Shown here: positions 14,674-18,920 of the stretch, one piece after another
Layout of the letters: every line of letters starts with the position of its first letter
Numbering within the stretch: position 1 is the stretch's first letter
Assembly: GCA_003151555.1 (NCBI GenBank)
Contig: PLXU01000032.1
Span: 5,806-24,725 of the forward strand
Direction: 5' to 3'
DNA length: 18,920 bases
Source of the DNA: Acidimicrobiaceae bacterium
GTDB taxonomy: Bacteria; Actinomycetota; Acidimicrobiia; Acidimicrobiales; RAAP-2
Notes under the pieces: generated by a model
What the model was told of the DNA's origin: nothing
The model's database searches: none
Seen by the model: only the letters and a program-made list of their open reading frames with translations
Translations under genes and position numbers: made by a program

Positions 14674-14943
14674 ATGTCCGATTTCACCAACCCATTACGA
14701 GAGCGGAAGGGCCGTGCATTGTCGAAAATGTCTAAAGGCAAGTTGAAGAAACAAAGTCTGAAGGGTCATACAAGAGAAGTCGCAGGTACGGCGAGTGGCA
14801 ATGATGTGCCCGCAGCCCAAGGTCATGCCTTTCAGGTGAACGACCCTCCCCAGCAGGCCGACGAAGAGAAGGTCGTTCGTGGGCACGGCGCCGAAGGCCA
14901 TGCCTTTCAGGTGAACGACCCTCCCCAGAAGGCCGACGAGTAG
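14674..14943 (+). CDS. Small hydrophilic protein with a duplicated 15-residue motif
   Basis: This 89-residue protein is not recognised. It has a Lys/Arg-rich first third (about residues 8-30) and an acidic, Pro/Gln-rich last third in which GHAFQVNDPPQxADE occurs twice, at residues 50-64 and 75-89, the second copy ending at the stop codon. The 25-residue spacing matches a near-identical DNA repeat. No signal peptide, membrane segment or cysteine is seen, so it is probably disordered. The ATG at 14674 has GAGGG 8 nt upstream, which supports translation; a TTG two codons earlier does not. A basic leader followed by repeated segments recalls multi-core peptide precursors, but no dedicated maturation gene is recognised nearby. 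The opposite strand is also open here, so coding is likely but not certain. Confidence 0.55.
   Translation: MSDFTNPLRERKGRALSKMSKGKLKKQSLKGHTREVAGTASGNDVPAAQGHAFQVNDPPQQADEEKVVRGHGAEGHAFQVNDPPQKADE
14821..14864 (+). repeat. 44-bp direct repeat, copy 1
   Basis: This segment matches 14896-14939 at 42 of 44 bases. Copies are 75 bp apart, a multiple of three, so the reading frame is kept. One of the two differences is silent (GGT/GGC) and the other changes Gln to Lys. It encodes the first GHAFQVNDPPQ motif. Confidence 0.95.
14896..14939 (+). repeat. 44-bp direct repeat, copy 2
   Basis: This is the second copy of the 14821-14864 segment, 42 of 44 bases identical, ending two bases before the stop codon of the small protein gene. 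The near identity suggests either a recent duplication or ongoing homogenisation by recombination. Confidence 0.95.
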
Positions 14944-15110
14944 GACTTCGATGCTATTGATGCATAAATTGATCGTCCGCAAAGCGAATGCAAACAGCCG
15001 TACGTTGACGGAAACCATAAATTCCAGTCCTTGGTCTTCATCGAAGGCGTTGAGTTGACCCCGCGAGGGTGAAGGGAGTGAAACAGATTGAAGCGACAGT
15101 GGCGCAGCTC

Positions 15111-15133
15111 AATTGGCCAATCACTTGGCAATT
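15111..15133. repeat. Imperfect inverted repeat
   Basis: AATTGGCCAA and TTGGCAATT flank TCAC and pair with a single bulged base. ACTTGGC is also repeated directly at 15123-15129 and 15135-15141. It could be a protein binding site or RNA hairpin in the intergenic region; no neighbouring gene start makes its role clear. Confidence 0.4.
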
Positions 15134-15361
15134 TACTTGGCGCTTCGAATACTCGAATCATGCGTTCGCGAATTGATTGAAATTAGTACCAAATGATGAT
15201 GACTTTCTCATGTCGGATCGTGAAATCCTTGGTGGAAGAAAAGAGTGGCGTCGATCAGAATTAATCCTCCGGGACCAACTTAAAATTGACGATTTTCATG
15301 AAAATTCGGAGTCACTTCTAATGAGCAAGCGAACGCTTCTCGCGCACGACTTTTTGTAGTT

Positions 15362-15418
15362 TTGCCGCGTGCAGCGCAACCTGTTACTGTCCGAATGGGA
15401 CGTCAAGACCTCGCATCC
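15362..15418 (+). promoter_or_regulatory. Putative promoter and second copy of the 21-nt element
   Basis: TTGCCG (15362-15367) and TACTGT (15385-15390) are exactly 17 bp apart and each match four consensus bases. The second 21-nt element (15398-15418) starts 8 nt after the -10 hexamer and 84 nt before the GTG of the membrane protein gene. The same spacing from a TANNNT hexamer is seen at copy 1, which supports a shared function near the transcription start, either as DNA operator or in the RNA leader. Confidence 0.4.
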
Positions 15419-15481
15419 CTCTTACCTAACAGACCGTTAGAAAGAGTACGGAGACAGCTACTTTGTAGAAACGAGGATTAC

Positions 15482-15910
15482 GTGTCCACACCTACGCCCA
15501 CCAAAAAAACATCAACTCGTCGTCGAGCCAAGCGACCGCCAGCCGATGCACGGACCTCGAAGAACAGAGTTGTCGACAAGAAAGTCGACGAAGCGCAAGA
15601 TGGAGATTACATTCGAGTCGCGCGTCGCTTGCCGTCAGGAAAACCTGAGCAACTCATGATTCTCGTGGGAGCACTCATATTCGGTCTGATTGGTCTCTTC
15701 GTACACATTCTGATTTTGGTTTCGGTAGTCCTGATGGCACTCCTTCTGGGCCTAATTGCTTCTGAAGCGAGGAATCAGGGAGGACGAGGCATCGTGTCAG
15801 ACGTCACGAATGAAGCGAAAGTTGTCATTGGTGAACTCAGGAAGCCCGGACGGGTCGACACCGATGACTTGGTTGTGCAGGGCGAGGATTCGTCGGGGCA
15901 AACTGAATAG
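15482..15910 (+). CDS. Small membrane protein with basic N-terminus, unknown function
   Basis: This 142-residue protein has a Thr/Lys/Arg-rich N-terminal region (residues 3-36), then a hydrophobic stretch at about 58-94 long enough for two helices in a hairpin, with a single His75 near the middle, and a soluble acidic C-terminal tail of about 45 residues. I do not recognise the family. The GTG at 15482 has GAGG 5 nt upstream and starts a typical low-complexity tail; the open frame reaches back to 15362 but would run through the promoter and shared element. By topology, both ends would face the cytoplasm. It shares an upstream element with the repeat-peptide gene at 14674, so the two may be controlled together. 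Confidence 0.7.
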   Translation: MSTPTPTKKTSTRRRAKRPPADARTSKNRVVDKKVDEAQDGDYIRVARRLPSGKPEQLMILVGALIFGLIGLFVHILILVSVVLMALLLGLIASEARNQGGRGIVSDVTNEAKVVIGELRKPGRVDTDDLVVQGEDSSGQTE

Positions 15911-16189
15911 TCGTCGATCCACAGGACCAACTGTCACCAGAACGCTTTGGAAACCCATCTTCTGGAGAAAATTACGTTGAACATCGCTCACTTTGACCAA
16001 TCGGTCATCGCGGCAATGCCGCCGCCAAACTTGTCGAAAAATTCAACGCCATGTAGTTCACCAAGTTGGTAAATAAAGCGCAGACCGCGCCGCCTTCTCG
16101 GGTCTGACGCCTGAGAAGAGTGACCAACTTCACTCGTGCGAGAGGGTCCCTTCGGCGATTGACCGGCCCCAGTGTAGCGCGTCGTACGC

Positions 16190-16441
16190 ATGTCATCACG
16201 GCTGGACCCATCGTGGTCGGTTCAGGCCAGCTACGAGACCTTAGAAGCTGACCACTGTGTAGACGTCTTCTCTCGGCCAAACGGCACGTTCGGCTTCGAG
16301 GAGTTTCGTCGAGATCTCGAGGACATGGGAGCGTGGACCCCCATCAGTTACTTCTCGTCACACGAGTACCTCTCGCCGGAAGACGCGATCGTGGCGGGCC
16401 GCCGTCTCGTCACCTGGCTTGATTCGGTCCTTGATCGCTGA
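16190..16441 (+). CDS. Small conserved-looking hypothetical protein
   Basis: This 83-residue protein has a balanced soluble composition and a pattern (Y-E-T-L, HCVDVFSRPNGTFGFEEFRRD, GAWTPISYF, AIVAGRRLVTWL) that I recall from uncharacterised small bacterial proteins with aromatic and G-F-E-E-F-R-R-D motifs. No catalytic residues can be named. The ATG at 16190 has no ribosome binding site, and a TTGACC hexamer lies at 16159-16164, so the messenger may be leaderless. It converges on the GNAT gene ending at 16496. A 67-codon frame on the opposite strand starts over the same ATG (16191 leftwards), but I prefer this one. Confidence 0.6.
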   Translation: MSSRLDPSWSVQASYETLEADHCVDVFSRPNGTFGFEEFRRDLEDMGAWTPISYFSSHEYLSPEDAIVAGRRLVTWLDSVLDR

Positions 16442-16495
16442 CTACGTCGTGCGCGGCGATAGGACGAAAGCTTCTATGGGCGACTGCTCGTAGCG

Positions 16496-16948
16496 CTAAG
16501 AGCTGAAGTACTTTTTTAAACCCTGGTGCGACGAGACGTAGCCGTGGTCGGCGTAGAACCGGTGGGCCTCCTGTCGCACGTTATTGCTGGTGAGCTGGAC
16601 TCGATAACATCCGCGTTCAATCGCCAACGCTTCGGCGGCGTCCAAGAGCGCTGCGCCGATACCCTGGTTTCTCGCGTCGGCGCGCACGTGCACACTCTCG
16701 ATCTCGGCGCACCAACCGCCGGCGTGCTGAAAGTGCTGAAAAATCAAGACCTGCACGACGCCCACTAGCTCCGCGTCAAGGTCAGCCACCAGCACCTCAC
16801 CGCGACGCGAGCGCGTCTCTTGAACGGCTGCCCAGTAGAGGTCCAACCGTGCGGGCCGCTCGTTCTCGGGCTTGGTCGATCCCGCAACGATCACGTCGAC
16901 GGCCGCGGCCACGTCCGCCTCGGCGAGGGGGCGAACGCGAACGGACAC
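16496..16948 (-). CDS. GNAT-family N-acetyltransferase
   Basis: This 150-residue acetyltransferase has the GNAT fold pattern: VRPLAEADVAAAVDVI at the N-terminus, IESVHVRADARNQGIGAALLDAA (residues 83-105) with the acetyl-CoA-binding Arg93-Asn-Gln-Gly-Ile-Gly98 loop, and the C-terminal QEAHRFYADHGY (126-137). It transfers an acetyl group to an amine of unknown substrate. The start is a GTG at 16948 only 2 nt behind the amidase stop and without its own clear ribosome binding site, so translation is probably coupled to the amidase. The pair may act on the same compound, for instance an amine released by the amidase, but that is inference. Confidence 0.88.
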   Translation of the reverse strand: MSVRVRPLAEADVAAAVDVIVAGSTKPENERPARLDLYWAAVQETRSRRGEVLVADLDAELVGVVQVLIFQHFQHAGGWCAEIESVHVRADARNQGIGAALLDAAEALAIERGCYRVQLTSNNVRQEAHRFYADHGYVSSHQGLKKYFSS

Positions 16949-16950
16949 GG

Positions 16951-18351
16951 CTACGCGCGCGGGTCGATGGGCGTCAATACGCCGACGGAGTCTTCAACGA
17001 CCCGCGCCGCGTCGAGACAGAGGTCCTCGCGCAGGAGGTTGGCGATGATCTGCGCGCCGGTGGGCAACCCGTTCGCGACGCCGGTGGGCACGCAGGCGGC
17101 CGGCAGTCCCATCAGGTTGGCCGGCAGGGTGAAACGCACCATTTCGATGACTTTCAAGTTCGACTCTTGGTCGGCAATGTCAAAACCCAACTCGAAGGGC
17201 GGCTGGGTCCAGGTCGGACCGACCACGAGCGGGTAGTCCGTCATGAACTTTCGCCACTCGCTCGCTACTCGCCAGCGGCTCTGGTGCATAACGAAGAGCG
17301 ACTCGGCGGTATAGGGAGGAAATTCGACGCCGGCGAGCGCGATGAAGCGTTTGGCGTCATCACCGAGCAACTGCATCAGCAGCGGTTCGTTCATGCTCAT
17401 GCTCATCAACTGGAGTTCGGCCCAGGCCAGATAGGACTCGAAGAGCATCGGGGGCTCCACCTCCTCGACCTGGTAACCCGCGGCCTCGAGGGCCCGGCCG
17501 GCGACGCGCACACCTTCGGCGACATCGGGGTCCGTCGTGCCGCCCGACGGCGTGGGTACCAGCGCGACCCGTCGGGCAACGTCGCGCCCGCGCAACGGCG
17601 CGTCGATGGATTGCGGGTCGCGCCAGTGCGCGCCCATGACGACCTCCAGGCCGAGTCGCACGTCGGCCACTTGGCGGGCCAATACGCCCTCGGCCAACAT
17701 GATTTGCTCGTTGATGGCTTGGTCAATAGTGGCACTGGGATTTCGGGCCGGTACACGACCACGCGAAGGCTTGATCGAGGCCACGCCGCAGGCGTAGGCC
17801 GGACTGCGCAGCGACCCACCAATGTCGTTGCCCAATCCAATGGGACTCATGCCCGAGGCGAGCGCGGCCGCCTCCCCGCCCGACGAACCGCCCACGGTCA
17901 GGCCGTGACGCCACGGATTATGCGTCGCACCGTAGAGCGCCGATTCGGTGTTCATGCGAAGCCCGAGATCGGGCATGTTGGTCCTGGCCAGCGCGACGGC
18001 ACCGGCGGCGCGCATGCGCTCGACCGTCGGGGCGTCCTCGCTCGCCATGAAGTTCTTCAGCGCGATCGTGCCCTCGGTCGTGGCGTAGCCCGCGACGTCG
18101 ATATTGGTCTTGATCGAAAAGGGCACGCCGTGCAAGGGGCCCAGGGGGCCGCCCGCCTTCACCAGAGCGTCGGCGGCGTCTGCTTCGGAGCGCACTTCAT
18201 CGGGGCGCACTTCCACGACCGCGTTCACCTGCGGATTGACCGACGCAATGCGTTCGAGGTGGGCCTCGACCACCTCACGCGACGAGCACGCGCCGGAACG
18301 AATCAGGTTGGCCAGCGAGGACGCCGACTCCTGCCATAACTCTTTCGTCAT
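16951..18351 (-). CDS. Amidase-signature family hydrolase
   Basis: This 466-residue protein has the complete Ser-cisSer-Lys site of the amidase-signature family: Lys81 (GVPFSIKTNID), Ser156 (GLTVGGSSGGEAAA) and the nucleophile Ser180 (GNDIGGSLRSPA). It hydrolyses an amide, releasing ammonia or an amine; no GatB/GatC partner is present, so it is a catabolic amidase rather than the tRNA amidotransferase subunit. The ATG at 18351 has GGGAGG 5 nt upstream. A hairpin (18362-18377) precedes that site. The gene lies 59 bp behind pstB on the same strand and is followed at once by the GNAT gene. The substrate cannot be read from sequence; indoleacetamide-like and other aryl or alkyl amides are all possible. 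Confidence 0.9.
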   Translation of the reverse strand: MTKELWQESASSLANLIRSGACSSREVVEAHLERIASVNPQVNAVVEVRPDEVRSEADAADALVKAGGPLGPLHGVPFSIKTNIDVAGYATTEGTIALKNFMASEDAPTVERMRAAGAVALARTNMPDLGLRMNTESALYGATHNPWRHGLTVGGSSGGEAAALASGMSPIGLGNDIGGSLRSPAYACGVASIKPSRGRVPARNPSATIDQAINEQIMLAEGVLARQVADVRLGLEVVMGAHWRDPQSIDAPLRGRDVARRVALVPTPSGGTTDPDVAEGVRVAGRALEAAGYQVEEVEPPMLFESYLAWAELQLMSMSMNEPLLMQLLGDDAKRFIALAGVEFPPYTAESLFVMHQSRWRVASEWRKFMTDYPLVVGPTWTQPPFELGFDIADQESNLKVIEMVRFTLPANLMGLPAACVPTGVANGLPTGAQIIANLLREDLCLDAARVVEDSVGVLTPIDPRA

Positions 18352-18361
18352 CGCGACCTCC

Positions 18362-18377
18362 CGGAGTTGTTACTCCG
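18362..18377 (-). promoter_or_regulatory. Hairpin between pstB and the amidase gene
   Basis: CGGAGT and ACTCCG pair around a 4-nt loop in the 59-bp gap. There is no T-run, so it is a poor terminator for pstB. The ACTCC arm is also complementary to the GGGAG of the amidase ribosome binding site just downstream, so two foldings compete. It may affect translation of the amidase. Confidence 0.3.
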
Positions 18378-18410
18378 AAGTTACTGGGTCACCCGAGGTG
18401 CGCCACCGCG

Positions 18411-18920
18411 TTAGCCGAAGCGGCCCTCGATGTAGCTCAGCGTGCGTTCGTCGTCGGGGTCGTTGAAGATCTTGGACGTGGGACCGAATTCGATCAGCTC
18501 GCCCGCCCGGTCGCTGCCCATCAACAAGAAGGCGCAATCATCCGAGACCCGCAACGCCTGTTGCATGTTGTGGGTCACGATCATGATCGTCACGCGATTC
18601 TTCAACTCGCCCATCAATGACTCGATGGCCTGGGTCGAGATGGGGTCGAGCGACGAGGTGGGCTCGTCCATCAAGAGGATCTCCGGCTCAACGGCGAGGG
18701 CGCGAGCGATGCACAGTCGTTGTTGTTCACCGCCGGACAGGGTGACCGCGTGGGCCTTCAATCGGTTGGAGACGCTGTCCCACAGGGCGGCCGCCACGAG
18801 CGCCGACTCGGCCGCCTCATCGAGAAGGGCCTTCTTGCGGATCCCGTTGAAGCGCAGTCCCGAAACGGCGTTGTCGTAAATCGACATCGTGGGAAACGGG
18901 TTCGGGCGCTGAAAGACCAT
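18411..18920 (-). CDS. pstB: Phosphate ABC transporter ATP-binding protein (3' part)
   Basis: This is the C-terminal 169 residues of PstB, the ATPase that powers the high-affinity phosphate importer PstSCAB at the inner face of the membrane. The window opens at the Q-loop, VFQRPNPFPTMSIYDN, which with its N-P-F-P-M/T pattern is specific to PstB. The signature LSGGEQQRLCIARALAVEP, Walker B ILLMDEP, the D-loop SSLDPIST, the switch His in VTHNMQQA and the terminal YIEGRFG follow. The Walker A part and start codon (about 90 residues) lie beyond 18920. The signature has Glu where many PstB have Gln (LSGGQQQR). The rest of the pst operon would be expected to the right. Confidence 0.95.
   Translation of the reverse strand: MVFQRPNPFPTMSIYDNAVSGLRFNGIRKKALLDEAAESALVAAALWDSVSNRLKAHAVTLSGGEQQRLCIARALAVEPEILLMDEPTSSLDPISTQAIESLMGELKNRVTIMIVTHNMQQALRVSDDCAFLLMGSDRAGELIEFGPTSKIFNDPDDERTLSYIEGRFG

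Larger units (their letters stand above)
14944..15481. other. 538-bp AT-rich region without a supported gene
   Basis: The region has low-GC composition and no convincing gene. A 60-codon frame on the plus strand (15177-15359, TTG start, no ribosome binding site) and an 84-codon frame on the minus strand (14907-15161) lack recognisable motifs. It contains an inverted repeat at 15111-15133, a candidate promoter at 15362-15390 and the second 21-nt element. A small RNA or a decayed gene could be here; nothing in the sequence proves either. Confidence 0.5.

Noticed and set aside
14695..15018. A 107-codon frame on the minus strand over the repeat-peptide gene, with a hydrophobic repeated segment
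   Set aside because: It has only a weak ribosome binding site, and the plus-strand frame has a good one. The hydrophobic repeat is the mirror of the plus-strand repeat. It remains the main alternative.
15095..15160. tRNA-like string (GCGCAGCTCAATTGG followed by TTCGAAT)
   Set aside because: The distance between the D-arm-like and T-loop-like parts is about 7 nt too short, the D-stem has no matching strand, and no acceptor stem pairs.
15988..16191. A 67-codon minus-strand frame divergent from the 16190 gene
   Set aside because: It has no ribosome binding site, its start overlaps the plus-strand ATG, and I recognise nothing in it. The plus-strand gene has the better composition.
16849..18339. 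A 496-codon open frame on the plus strand
   Set aside because: It is antisense to the amidase gene, is His/Arg/Gly-rich with no domain, and is explained by GC-rich codon use on the opposite strand.
1..18920. CRISPR array, insertion sequence, integrase or toxin-antitoxin pair
   Set aside because: No regularly spaced repeats, transposase or recombinase motifs, terminal inverted repeats or recognisable toxin-antitoxin genes were found on either strand.

Overview
The window looks like chromosomal DNA of a high-GC Gram-positive bacterium. I infer Actinobacteriota, possibly the Acidimicrobiia, from the GC-rich codon use, frequent GTG/TTG starts, tightly overlapping genes and the style of the small hypothetical proteins. 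No rRNA or tRNA is present, so this placement is tentative.

Left part, bases 1 to about 9050. After the end of a carboxylesterase gene and a 40-bp perfect palindrome (a likely shared terminator), the minus strand carries an eight-gene operon for aromatic ring cleavage. It reads right to left from about 8872 to 1190: small and large subunits of a two-component hydroquinone 1,2-dioxygenase (hapC, hapD), 4-hydroxymuconic semialdehyde dehydrogenase (hapE), the two 3-oxoadipate CoA-transferase subunits (pcaI, pcaJ), maleylacetate reductase (hapF), 3-oxoadipyl-CoA thiolase (pcaF) and a hydroxyquinol-type intradiol dioxygenase (hapG). Together they would take hydroquinone, and by a second entry hydroxyquinol, through maleylacetate and 3-oxoadipate to succinyl-CoA and acetyl-CoA. 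Genes overlap or lie 3 to 20 bp apart. A four-helix membrane protein of unknown function follows with its own putative promoter. A -10-like box next to a 22-bp inverted repeat lies upstream of hapC. Neither the upper-pathway monooxygenase nor a regulator gene is present.

Middle part, about 9048 to 16440. A NifU-domain Fe-S protein is followed by a visibly more AT-rich segment. On its minus strand are a CMD/AhpD-family protein and a divergent short cis-prenyltransferase. On its plus strand is a four-gene cassette with overlapping ends: an acyl-CoA dehydrogenase-like protein, a PIG-L deacetylase, a NodS-like methyltransferase and a GT-A glycosyltransferase. It looks like one unassigned pathway for making or modifying a glycosylated, possibly lipid-linked, small molecule. 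Downstream is a gene-poor stretch with two small genes. One encodes an 89-residue hydrophilic protein whose last third is a near-exact 25-residue repeat; the other encodes a 142-residue membrane protein. Both are preceded by the same 21-nt element (19/21 identical), suggesting shared control. A small conserved-looking hypothetical protein follows.

Right part, 16496 to 18920, minus strand: the 3' two thirds of the phosphate transporter ATPase gene pstB, an amidase-signature hydrolase, and a GNAT acetyltransferase 2 nt behind the amidase.

The strongest functional assignment is the hydroquinone operon. The best candidates for something undescribed are the four-gene cassette and the repeat-peptide gene with its shared upstream element.
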